A stretch of 64,000 nucleotides of DNA from Congzhengia sp045576635 (GTDB taxonomy: Bacteria > Bacillota > Clostridia > UBA1381 > UBA9506), in NCBI GenBank assembly GCA_045576635.1, contig JAZNGT010000015.1:1-64000 (forward strand), written 5' to 3'. Numbering within the stretch: the first letter of the stretch is position 1; every line of letters starts with the position of its first letter. A program made the position numbers and the translations under genes. This document shows, piece by piece, positions 52,335-62,400 of this stretch. Below the pieces are notes generated by a model. It had not been told where the DNA came from. It searched no databases and saw only the letters and a list, made by a program, of their open reading frames with translations.

Positions 52335-53540
52335 TTAAAATGCGCTGTTTAACAATGTGATACCGTCGATGTTAAGATCGAAGTAAGGAGCAGAACGGAA
52401 TTCAGATTCGTGGAAATATCCGTCAGCGATAACTTCAGTATCCTTAGCATATTCAGGATCTGTATCAACGTCAGCAAGGTAAGAATCGAGTTTTTTGCCT
52501 TCTACTGTGAAGTTGTTAACGTCGAATACGTGAACTTCGCCAGCGATTAATTTAGCTTTTGCATCTTCTAAAGCTTCTTTTGTGCCTTTTGCTGCAACAG
52601 CTTCGTTAATGTCTGTAAGTTTAACAGAACCAACTTCGAAGCCTTCGCACCAGTCGGCTGCAATTGCTTCACCCTTTAAGTTTGTTTCAATGATGTACTT
52701 AAAGTAAGGAGCCCAGTCGATTCTGGAAGAAATAATGAATGTATTCGGGCAAGCGCTCTGTGTGCTGCCGTTGTAAGATACGTTCGGTACACCTGCGTTT
52801 TCACAAGCTGTGGGAGCACCCATAGAGTCAGCATGCTGGCTGATAAGTACACAGTTGTTGCTGAGTAATTTTGTAGCAGCTTCTTTTTCAAGTGCTTCGT
52901 CATACCAGCTACCCGTGAACTGTACTTCCATTGTTACGCTCGGGCAAACAGATTTTGCACCAAGGTAGAAGGATGTGTAACCGGAAACAACTTCGGCGTA
53001 TGTATAAGCACCTACATAACCCATTTTAGCCTGGTCTGCAGTGATTTTTCCGCTTTCAATCATTTCGTTAAGTTTCATACCAGCTGCGATACCTGCAAGA
53101 TATCTGCCTTCGTAGATAGAAGCAAATGCATTGTGGAAGTTCGGTACATTTTCAGTATGTGCTGTTGTACCCGTAGCATGACAGAATTCGACATTTGGGA
53201 ATTCTTTTGCTGCTTTTAACATGTAGGGTTCATGACCGAAACTGTTAGCGAAAACAATGTTGCAACCCTGGTCTGCAAGGTCTGCTGCTGCTTCGTAACA
53301 TTCGTTACCTTCGGGGATGTTTGTCTTGAAGATAACCTGTTCAGGTTTAAGGCCGAGTTCTGCTGTTGCTGCTTCAGCTGCTTCAAGGAAGTTCTTGTCG
53401 TATGTAGAGTTTTCATCGTGCAAGAAAATAAAACCAATCTTGAAATCAGCGTTAACGGTTTTGTTGCCGCAAGCTGTGAACACACCCAAAGATGCAACAA
53501 GCATTACGGTAACCAGAAGAAATGAAAGAACCTTCTTCAT
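52335..53540 (-). CDS. bmpA: BMP family nucleoside-binding lipoprotein
   Basis: This is the substrate-binding component of the importer. The 401-residue protein has a lipoprotein signal peptide with a lipobox (VFTACGN, Cys at about residue 24) and then a Med/BMP domain: FKIGFIFLHDENSTYDKNF, GYVGAYTYAEVVSGYTSFYL, QFTGSWYDEALEKEAATKLL and VLISQHADSMGAPTACENAG. It is close to PnrA/NupN-type purine-nucleoside receptors, so the ligand is probably a purine nucleoside. GGGAGGG lies 8-10 nt before the ATG, behind a small inverted repeat. It follows xpt, which fits purine salvage. Confidence 0.92.
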   Translation of the reverse strand: MKKVLSFLLVTVMLVASLGVFTACGNKTVNADFKIGFIFLHDENSTYDKNFLEAAEAATAELGLKPEQVIFKTNIPEGNECYEAAADLADQGCNIVFANSFGHEPYMLKAAKEFPNVEFCHATGTTAHTENVPNFHNAFASIYEGRYLAGIAAGMKLNEMIESGKITADQAKMGYVGAYTYAEVVSGYTSFYLGAKSVCPSVTMEVQFTGSWYDEALEKEAATKLLSNNCVLISQHADSMGAPTACENAGVPNVSYNGSTQSACPNTFIISSRIDWAPYFKYIIETNLKGEAIAADWCEGFEVGSVKLTDINEAVAAKGTKEALEDAKAKLIAGEVHVFDVNNFTVEGKKLDSYLADVDTDPEYAKDTEVIADGYFHESEFRSAPYFDLNIDGITLLNSAF

Positions 53541-53556
53541 AAGTGAATACCCTCCC

Positions 53557-53600
53557 TGCCATATTTGGCATTAAAATATTTATGTAAAATGCTTTACATA
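53557..53600 (-). promoter_or_regulatory. Two inverted repeats in the bmpA leader
   Basis: TATGTAAA-ATGC-TTTACATA (53581-53600) is a perfect 8-bp-arm palindrome just after the xpt stop. TGCCA-TATT-TGGCA (53557-53570) is a perfect 5-bp-arm repeat directly before the bmpA ribosome binding site. The first could be an operator or a weak terminator of xpt; the second could hinder ribosome binding. No convincing promoter lies in this 64-bp gap. Confidence 0.35.
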
Positions 53601-53604
53601 CAAA

Positions 53605-54177
53605 TTATTTACGGAACGTAAGCGATGAATCGGTCATAGATTCAACAATCGCGAGTGAATCAACACGAATACCTCTTTTTCGCATTTCATCACCACCGCC
53701 CTGAAAGCCTTTTTCAATAGCAATCGCGCAACCTACGAGTTCGGCACCAGCCTGCTCTAAGATGTTAAAAAGACCATTTAAGGCATTGCCTTTTGCCAAA
53801 AAGTCATCGATGATTAAAACACGGTCGCCTTTTTTTAAAAATTCCTTACTCACAATCGCTTCATACACGGTTTTACGTGTGTATGAAGTAACAGTTGCCG
53901 AATAAACATTGTCAGAGATGTTACCTGTCTTATTTTTTTTCGAAAAGACAACCGGAACATTCAGAAACTGCGATGCTGCAAATGCAATCGGAATCCCCGA
54001 AGTTTCGATGGTTAAAATTTTGGTCACAGTATCATTTTTGTAAAGACGCGCAATCTCTTTTCCCATTTCCAAAAGAAACGGAACATCAAGACAGTGATTC
54101 AAAAAGCAATCAACCTTTAATATGTCACCAGGCAAAACCGTACCTTCTTTGAGTATTTTTTCTTCTAATGATTTTAT
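53605..54177 (-). CDS. xpt: Xanthine phosphoribosyltransferase, apparently starting at AUA
   Basis: Xpt converts xanthine to XMP with PRPP in purine salvage. The 190-residue protein has the PRPP-binding VLIIDDFLAKGNALNGL (about residue 125), TIETSGIPIAFAASQFLNVP and the N-terminal LKVDCFLNHCLD, all close to Bacillus Xpt. No ATG, GTG or TTG exists between the upstream stop (TGA) and the conserved N-terminus. The frame reads TGA-ACC-GTC-ATA-AAA, and GGGGAG lies 9 nt before the ATA, so the start is most likely ATA (54177). A TTG at 54135 would remove 14 conserved residues (KSLEEKILKEGTV). Confidence 0.88.
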   Translation of the reverse strand: MKSLEEKILKEGTVLPGDILKVDCFLNHCLDVPFLLEMGKEIARLYKNDTVTKILTIETSGIPIAFAASQFLNVPVVFSKKNKTGNISDNVYSATVTSYTRKTVYEAIVSKEFLKKGDRVLIIDDFLAKGNALNGLFNILEQAGAELVGCAIAIEKGFQGGGDEMRKRGIRVDSLAIVESMTDSSLTFRK

Positions 54178-54221
54178 GACGGTTCACTCCCCTACATTTG
54201 GTAGCATATATCAATAGAGAA

Positions 54222-54250
54222 ATTATACCATGTTATCATCCAAAAGTCAA
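54222..54250 (-). promoter_or_regulatory. Predicted sigma-A promoter for xpt-bmpA
   Basis: Minus-strand TTGACT (54245-54250), 17 nt, TATAAT (54222-54227). The leader to xpt is only about 40 nt, too short for a purine riboswitch; it contains a small CTAC/GTAG hairpin before the ribosome binding site. Confidence 0.85.
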
Positions 54251-54313
54251 CAATTTTCGCCCTTATTCTCGCAAAATGAAAACACCGTAACATGCGAAAA
54301 AAAGATATGCAGT

Positions 54314-55402
54314 TTAGTAAATGGTATCGTACATCTTCATTGCCTCGGCAATATCATCAAACGGATTGCATTTTCCGTTTTTTACATAGAGATAAGATGT
54401 TGTCATACCACTCACAAGGCAGCTTTTTACGTCGAGCCCTGCAAGAAGACCTGCACAGAATCCGGAGTTGAAGTTATCGCCGCCACCGGTTGTCTTTTTC
54501 GGTTTTTCACAGAGTACACCCTTAACTTCAACTTCTCCACCGTCATATACCGCGGCAGAACTGTCAACCGGATGGATGATGACTGTACCGATTCCGGAAT
54601 ATTCTTTAATCGCACGTGCAATCGGAAGCGATCCTTCGTATTCACCTTCACACAAAACAGAATGCATTACAAGTGCTTCACTTTTGTTAAGACCAAGATA
54701 TGTAGGAGCGTATGCGGAATACTTACCAAACATTTTAAGTGCTCGTTTGATTTCTTCCGGCTGACGCTTTGCACAATCTGCAATATCAATATAAATTTTT
54801 CTGTCGCGTTTAGAAAGACGCGGCATTACAAGTTCTAAAAATTTTTCATATATCTCATGGAAATGAACTAAATAACTCCAGTTTACAAGTGTGATAATGT
54901 CAGCATCATCAAAAATTTCTACCAATTCATCAATACTGATGCGCTCAATCAAATCGCACCATCTTAATTTGCTGATTTTTTCAATATCACTCATAATGAT
55001 TTTGCCATCGCCAAACTCAAACAAATAGGAATAGCCCGGTTCACTAATTGAAATGGTTTTACAATTTTCGTTTAAGTTAAACACAGGACTTTTTTCAGGA
55101 TATCCCATCGCGCCGACACAAACACAGTTGACGCCCATATTTGCAAGACCATTTGCATAGTGAGGAGCACATCCGCCAAAATCGGTACTTTCAACAATAA
55201 GTTCAATGTTGCCGCTTCTTCCTGCAAGGCTTGTCACTTTTTCACCAAACGCATCGATAGTTGGAAAATAGGTGCAGTTATTTTCGTCCATGCGTGTTTT
55301 TACAGGATGAATTAAAAGATCAATAAACCCGTCAAAACCGGTACAAACTTTTTTACTCTGAATTACATCTTTTTTTGCTTTAAACTGTTCTGAATATTTC
55401 AT
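54314..55402 (-). CDS. PfkB family carbohydrate/nucleoside kinase
   Basis: The 362-residue protein is a ribokinase-fold kinase. The substrate-side region has CTGFDGFIDLL and STDFGGCAPHYANGLANMG; the C-terminal signature TTGGGDNFNSGFCAGLLAGL is a variant of the usual GAGD motif, with the catalytic Asp kept in GGGD. PfkB enzymes phosphorylate sugars, fructose-6-phosphate or nucleosides. The substrate here is not predictable, though the purine-salvage genes downstream make a nucleoside worth considering. GGAGGCG 6 nt before the ATG sets the start at 55402. Confidence 0.85.
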   Translation of the reverse strand: MKYSEQFKAKKDVIQSKKVCTGFDGFIDLLIHPVKTRMDENNCTYFPTIDAFGEKVTSLAGRSGNIELIVESTDFGGCAPHYANGLANMGVNCVCVGAMGYPEKSPVFNLNENCKTISISEPGYSYLFEFGDGKIIMSDIEKISKLRWCDLIERISIDELVEIFDDADIITLVNWSYLVHFHEIYEKFLELVMPRLSKRDRKIYIDIADCAKRQPEEIKRALKMFGKYSAYAPTYLGLNKSEALVMHSVLCEGEYEGSLPIARAIKEYSGIGTVIIHPVDSSAAVYDGGEVEVKGVLCEKPKKTTGGGDNFNSGFCAGLLAGLDVKSCLVSGMTTSYLYVKNGKCNPFDDIAEAMKMYDTIY

Positions 55403-55403
55403 T

Positions 55404-56309
55404 TTACGCCTCCAAATTTTCATTCATTGTATTTGTTAATGTTTCGCTTTTACCAAGTAAGAATACAGAACTTATAATTAAAATAATACCAACAAGCGAT
55501 GCTGTTACAAGTTTTTCATTTAAAAAGATAACACTGAATACTGTTGCTGCCATCGGCTCTACAATCGAAAGAGACGACGCAGTCCCTACATCTAAATCCT
55601 TAAGCGCCAGTGTGTAAAGAAAGTACGGTACTACACAAGCTACAACACCAACACCTAAGATTAGCGGTATAACTGGTGTCGGGTTTTGAATGACAAAACG
55701 CGCGATTTCAGGCGGATTTGAGACAAACATTGCTAAAATACACATAAAAATAAAACAATAAAGTGACGCTGAAACAGGGTGATATCCTCTTCTCATTTCC
55801 ATTTTCGTAACAATATTGTATCCACTATAAGCAAGTCCTGAACCGAGACCGATTAAGATACCTAGTGTGTTTACAGTAAAACCTCCTAAAATTCCGGAAA
55901 CGAAAACACAACCTATCATCATACATATAACGGAAACGGTTTTTAACGCGTTCAGTTTTTCGCCAAAAAAAAGAACAGAATATATCATTACAAATATCGG
56001 TTCTGTGTACATAAGCACAACAGCCGTTGAAACTGATGTCATCTGCATAGAAATAAAGTAAAACGTGCCGGTAAGTACAATTGCAGAACCTGCAAAAAAG
56101 TAAAATAAAAGTTCTTTTCTTGAAACTTTAAAAAGTTTTTTATCTTTTATTAAAACGTAAAGTAACATAGAGATTGCAGCAACCAAACTTCGTGATGCAA
56201 TAATCTGAATAGAAGAAAAATCATACACAGAAAGTGCTCTCACAAAGAGTCCTGATGTTCCCCAACAGATTCCAGCTAATATAATATATATATAAGCTTT
56301 TAGTTTCAC
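55404..56309 (-). CDS. EamA/DMT family transporter
   Basis: The 301-residue protein has ten transmembrane helices in two EamA halves, with the typical AGICWGTSGLFVRALS at the start, MYTEPIFVMIYSVLFFGEKL at the end of the first half and IVEPMAATVFSVIFLNEKL at the end of the second. These are drug/metabolite-type exporters or importers; the substrate is unknown. The start is GTG (56309) with AGGGGTG about 5 nt upstream. It heads a unit with the PfkB kinase gene and has its own promoter. Confidence 0.9.
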   Translation of the reverse strand: MKLKAYIYIILAGICWGTSGLFVRALSVYDFSSIQIIASRSLVAAISMLLYVLIKDKKLFKVSRKELLFYFFAGSAIVLTGTFYFISMQMTSVSTAVVLMYTEPIFVMIYSVLFFGEKLNALKTVSVICMMIGCVFVSGILGGFTVNTLGILIGLGSGLAYSGYNIVTKMEMRRGYHPVSASLYCFIFMCILAMFVSNPPEIARFVIQNPTPVIPLILGVGVVACVVPYFLYTLALKDLDVGTASSLSIVEPMAATVFSVIFLNEKLVTASLVGIILIISSVFLLGKSETLTNTMNENLEA

Positions 56310-56354
56310 TATTTCACCCCTAAATACCATTGTACTTCTAAACCCTTTTTCATA

Positions 56355-56383
56355 ATTATACCATAATATGATTATTTTGTAAA
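56355..56383 (-). promoter_or_regulatory. Predicted sigma-A promoter for eamA-pfkB
   Basis: Minus-strand TTTACA (56378-56383), 17 nt, TATAAT (56355-56360), just downstream of the SLH-protein terminator hairpin. Confidence 0.65.
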
Positions 56384-56423
56384 TGAGGATTTGCTTAGTA
56401 AAAAAACAAATTTAATAACAATG

Positions 56424-56456
56424 AAGACCTCTTGCATATGATTTGCAAGAGGTCTT
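56424..56456 (-). terminator. Hairpin after the SLH surface protein gene
   Basis: AAGACCTCTTGCA / TGCAAGAGGTCTT (56424-56436 with 56444-56456) is a 13-bp perfect stem, 25 nt after the stop. On the minus strand the immediate downstream is CATTGTTATT, with a run of seven T about 20 nt further, so it is a strong hairpin with an imperfect T tract. Confidence 0.7.
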
Positions 56457-56480
56457 TGAGTTTAGATTTGATAAATTACA

Positions 56481-59400
56481 TTATTTAACGAAATAACGGT
56501 AAATAAATGTTACAATCTGTGCACGGGTACATGCAAAGTCAGGACCAAAGCTGGTAGCTGAGATACCATTTGTTACTTCAGCATTTGCTGCCCATGTAAC
56601 GGCATCGTTATAATATGCACTGTCGTGAACGTCATCAAATGCATTGTTGGCTGAAACTTCGGGGTTGTTTGCAATTCTCCAGAGGAACGTTACGGACTGT
56701 GCACGGCTTACGATTGCATGCGGGTCAAATTCTGTTGCGGATACACCGGATGTGATACCGTTTTCAACAGCCCACATTACAGCATCGTAGTAATAAGAAC
56801 CTGCTTCAATATCTGTAAATGCATTTGCGCCCGCAGTTGCTTTTGGTGCGCCTGCAGCACGCCAGAGGAATGTAATCATCTGCGCACGCGTACATTCTTC
56901 GTTCGGGCTGAATGTGTTGGCTGCTGTTCCGCTTGTGATATTGTTCTTTAACGCCCACTCAACAGCATTAAAGTAGTAATCAAACTTCTTAACGTCATTG
57001 AAGCTGCTTATGGGTGTATCATCAACGTTTTCACCAATCAGTACAAATTCAGCTTTAATTGTGATTTTGGACTTTGGCATTGTGAGCGTATATTCGTTAC
57101 CGTCTTTTGTAACAGGAACAACTTTATTATCCTTGTCGAGAACGGTAATCTTTGAAAGTTCATATCCTTCGTCAGGTGTTGTTGTAATAACAATTTTTGT
57201 ACCTGGTTTTGCACTGGTAACATTGGTTGTGTATTTACCGCCCTCAACTTTGCTTGCAGAGTTAATAGCAAAGTTGGGTATTGCACCACCTGCACCACCG
57301 CCACCAACAACTGCCGGGCGGAAGGGTTTGCCGCTTACTTCGTTGGATTCGGTTTCGCCAACGGCGTTTACAGCAATAACAGAAATGGTGTACTGTACTT
57401 CGTTATTAAGTCCTGTAATTTCATAAGATGTTTCTGTAATAAGCGTCTCGCCTGAAACAACAGTACCATTTACTTTGATCTTATATCCCAGAATAGCAGA
57501 ACCATTTGCAAGTACATCATAAGAAACAGTTAATTTCTGATCTCCCGATACAAGTTCAGGATTCTTAGTGAAAGAAGGAGCTTCTGCAGGAACAAGGATC
57601 GCATTAGAAAGAATCTCGCCTGTGAAGACAGAATCTTCTTTTGCAACAAGTCGTGCAGTGAGCGTTGTACCCTTATCATTATAGACAAGTGTATAGGTTT
57701 CACTTGTTGCACCTTCAATTTCTACGCCATTACGCAACCATTTAATATCGTAATTTTCAGCATCAGGTGCATCTGCTACCGTAACTGTAACAACGCCATC
57801 AGCTTCTGCTATGGTTACAGTACCTCTCATTGCAGTTTTGCCAACGGTTACTGCAAGACTTTCGAGTGTACCTTCATAGTTACCGCTTGATGTAACTACA
57901 ACAGAAATTTCTTGTGTTGCATCATCTTCTGTAACTGTGTATGTGTTAGCTGTTGCATCGGCGATATCTTCACCGTTTCTCTTCCACTGATATGTAAGAA
58001 CATCACCTGTTGCTAAAGTTGTGTTTGCAGTCAATACTGTACCGGTTGTAATCGATGCTGTATTAGAATCGATAGAAATGCTGCCTTCAAAAGCTGCCGG
58101 CATAATTTCGAACGTTGCCGCTACGCTTTCAGAATAGTTGCCGATACCTGTAATTGTAATTGTTGCAGTACCAACATTTGTATTATCTGCAAAAGCCACA
58201 CTGTAATCTGTATCCTTAACTAAAAGCACGTCGCCCCAGTTAACAGTTACTTCAGGTTCAATTGCAAAACTTGTGAATCCGTAGGATTCTTCATAACCGG
58301 AAACTGTGAATTCCGTTTCGTTAAGCGCCTTCGGTACGATTGCAAATGTCTTACTAACAGTTGCTGTGTAGTTGCCCTTACCGGTGATTGTAATCGTTGC
58401 CGCGTTAGAAGCAACATTTACATTATTGCTGTAAGCTACTTCGTAATCTCTACCGACTACAAGTGTTTCAGATGTAACAGAAGGTTTAATTTCTTCTCCT
58501 GTATATGCTTTGCTTTCAAGATCAATTGTGAAATCTCCTGCAGCAATGTGTTTGGGAATAACTGTAAGTGTTATTTCAACATTTTCAGCAGGCACAAAGG
58601 CGTGGTCACCGAGTCTTGAAGCTGTAAGGGTAACTGTGCCAACTTTAAGTGCGTTTACCTGCCATGTGGTTGAATCATCAGTTGCAAGACCAAGAACACT
58701 TGTGTCAGAAGAAGTAAGTGTATATGCTCCTGTGCCGCTGCCGCCGCCCAGTAAAACAGTAACAACATCACCATAATTTAAGATGCCACCATTTTGAACA
58801 CCGCTGACTGTAACAGGTGCCTGACCTCTTGTAATAATTTTTGCATTTGTGAAGTTGTATGTAGCAGAAATTGTATAGTTGTCTTTATCTGCTCCCTCGA
58901 GTGTAAGACCGCTAATTACTACCGTATGCGTACCTAATTCGGCAGAATCATAAGAACCAATGTTTCCAGCACCAATGGTAAGCCGAACAACATCATCGCC
59001 AAGAATTCCATTGATAGCAAGGTTACCACTCCAAGAAGTAACATCTGTATTGCCGTCGTATGATTTTTCAATTACAAGTGTGCCGTCTGTAATCGTAAGT
59101 GCTTTCGGTTCAATTACAAATGTTTTTGCAAGTGTGCCATTGTAGTTGCCGATACCTGTTATTGTAATTGTTGCAGTACCAGCATTTGTATTATTTGCAA
59201 ATGCTACGTTGTAATCAGTTTCTTTAACCAAGGTAATATTGCCCATTTCAACAATTACTTCAGGTGTAAATGCCTCGCCTTTATATTCGTAAGACGCATT
59301 AAATCCTGAAACTGTAAATTCAACATCGTTGAGTTCTTTTTCAACAATTTCAAATGTTTCTACAAAATATGAAGTGTAATTACCGATACCAGTAATTGTA

Positions 59401-62400
59401 ATTGTCGCTGTACCTACATTTTCGTTGCTAGTATAACTAACTTCATAGTCTACATTTTCAGTTAATGCAGATTCAACAGAAGGTTCAATTGCTTCTCCTG
59501 TAAATACCTTGTCAGCTACATCAATTGCTGTGAAATCACTTTTAGCAATGTTTTTAGGAGTAACTAAAATCGTGGCCTGAACATCCGCAGCAGCTTCGTA
59601 ATTATTGTCGCTTTCTCTGGAAGCTGTAACCGTAAATGAACCAGCTTTAAGAATTGTAGCTGTCCATGTAATGTTATCATCTGTTTCGAGACGGATCGCA
59701 TCCGAATCAGAAGCTTCAAGTGTATAATCACCTGTTCCGTTACCACCGCCAACAACAATTGTAAGCGGAGCGTCACCAAATGTTACGTTTTCAACGCCGC
59801 GGATTGTAACCGGAATCTGCTCTTTCTGTGTTATTACAGCGTTAACAAATTCGTATGTTGTCTCGTTGAGTACATAGTTATCTTTATCAGCGCCGGAAAG
59901 TACGATACCGGTGATTGTTACTGTACGTGTACCTGCTTCTTCAGAGTCGAAGTCGCCAACATTTAAGTTGCTTAAAACGATAGAAACTTCATCATCAGCT
60001 AAAACACCATCAAGTCCGAGACAACCGGTCCATGATGCAACAGCATTGGTTCCATCATATTTTTTTGTGATTGCAAGGTTACCATCTGTAATTGTTAATT
60101 CCTTCGGAAGAATAGTAATTGTTGCACCAGCAGTACCTCTGTGTCCCGCAATTCCATTCTCTACAACGTCGTCCTCGTATGTTGCGGTTACCTCATATTC
60201 ACCTACTTTATAGGGATAAGGGTTTTCAGGTGTTGGAGTAAAGTTGGAATATGTATATGTCCAGTTTGCAGGATCACCATTATTGGTTACCCATTCAGAT
60301 ACAGCATTTTCCGGATTGTATGTTTCACCATATTCAACCGTAACATTTTCAAGTGTTATGTCATCAATCAGATTCTTATCTTTAAATATAAAATCGATCT
60401 CAACATCCTGATCTTCGTAGTTAACGGTAGAAACTGTAACAACAACTGTGTCGGTTACGTCAGCGTGCTGCGGGGTAACTTTTACTTTAAGTAAAGAACC
60501 TTCAATGCCTTCGCCTTGCTTTTTAACGTATGTACCTTCTTCTTTTACAGTGTACGTAATTGTTCCGTAGTCATCCGGAATATTTGTAATAATACTACCA
60601 AGGTTAAAGGTGTATTCACGCAATGCGGTACCTAAAACAGCAGATGAGTATAATGTCTGTTCTTCATCTGCAGCGTATATATCAGATGCCGCAATCTTGT
60701 TAATCTTACCGGAAGAAACTACTGTTGCTGTTTCTCTTGCAAATTTGTAGTTTTTAACGGTGTCTTTAAGAGCAATGGTTACCGTAACTGCTACATCGTC
60801 AGCAGCATTTTTGTCTGCATATGTAGCACTTACAATTTCAAAATCAACACCCTTATTGAGAACAACACCATCACTAAATGTAAAAGCGGTTACATTTACA
60901 TTATCGACACCACCGTCGTAGTATTTATCTGCAATAACTGCAGATTCAAAAGCGATTACTTTGGGTGTAATTTTCCAATAACCCTTCGTTGTATCGGTAT
61001 AGTTGCCCTTACCGGTAATGATTACTTCATAGAGTGTATCAGAAACATCTGTTTTCGGATCGTTAACAGTAACCTCATAATCAGCATCTGTTAAGCCTTC
61101 AACTGATATAACTTCAGGTGCAAAAGAACTTCCTGTGTAATCAAATTCTTCACGGCTTAATGTAACTTCAAGACCCTCAATAGATTTGGGAGAAATTTCA
61201 ACAGCAAATTCTGCGCTTGCGATATTATCGTCATCTTCGTAGGTAGCTGTTACGATATAGGTACCTGCATCGGTAATTCTATCAACAATTACACTGTCTT
61301 TTGTAATAGTAAGTGTTTTTGCATCACCCAGAGAAGCACCCGATGCTTTCTTTGCAGCAAAGTCGCTTGCAGAAAGCGTGTAGCCTGCTTCTTTGTAAGT
61401 ACCGGTGATTGTTCCGGAATTTTCTGTTAAACCGGTCGGAAGATTTTTGACAGAAATCGTACCTGCATCTTTACCTTTGATTAATACCGAAACAGAGCCT
61501 TCATAATCTTCGTAGTTAGCCATTCCGGTAGCTTTGTAGTAAAGCGTAACAGAACCAGTAACATCTTCAGGGCCGGCGATTGTTGCGTTACTGTCCGCTA
61601 CAGTTTCGTAAGTGTCATCAGTATACCATGTAATAGAAGCACGAACTGTTTCACCATCTACACCGGTAAGATTTGCTTTACCATCAGAGAGGAGTTTAGA
61701 GTATTTCGCTGAATATTTCGCAGAGAAATCACTCATACCACTTATAACAGAAGCTTTTCTGATTGTCCAGGAAAGAGTAAGATTTGCATCTGTATCATCT
61801 TCCCATTTTGTGTTTGCTTTATCTTTTAAAGATACAGTTGCGTTATATGTTCCAACATTTTTACCGCTTGTATCACCTGTAACAGTAACATAAGAAGCGT
61901 TTGGTGCTGTTGCATAATCAAACGTCTGTGTCTGACCGTTATAGATAACGGCAACAGTAGATGCAACCGGTTTTTCAACACCGAATTTTGCAACTGTAAT
62001 ATCTTGTTGTGTAGTAAATGCATCGTATGTGATTGTCCATTTTGTATCAGCTACTTTAAGCTGTGTGGTTGTATCAACAACGCACTGCGCAGTAACATCA
62101 GCTGTTGCACCACTTGCGTATGTAGCAGTCACCACCATACCTGTGGGATCAAACGTTTCAAATGCAACATAATCAGTTTTCATAGGTGGAGTTGCAATTG
62201 TAATGCCGCTAATTCTGTCTTTAACAGTTACTTTAAATGTTGATGTTGCACCATCAAAGCGTGCAGTAAGAGTATTTTCACCGATTACAAGGCCGTCATC
62301 GGGAAGCAAAACTTCAAGTCGATTCCATTCGACAGTATTTGCGCTTGTGTAGATTGTGCTAGCACCGGAAGCATCAATAAAAGTAAACGAAGGAATTTTT

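Noticed and set aside
53232..53574. Overlapping plus-strand frames opposite bmpA
   Set aside because: They are mirror frames of a well-supported lipoprotein gene and have no homology features.
54178..54313. A guanine/xanthine riboswitch upstream of xpt
   Set aside because: The predicted mRNA start lies only about 40 nt before the gene, and none of the conserved purine-riboswitch core or P1 pairing is present.
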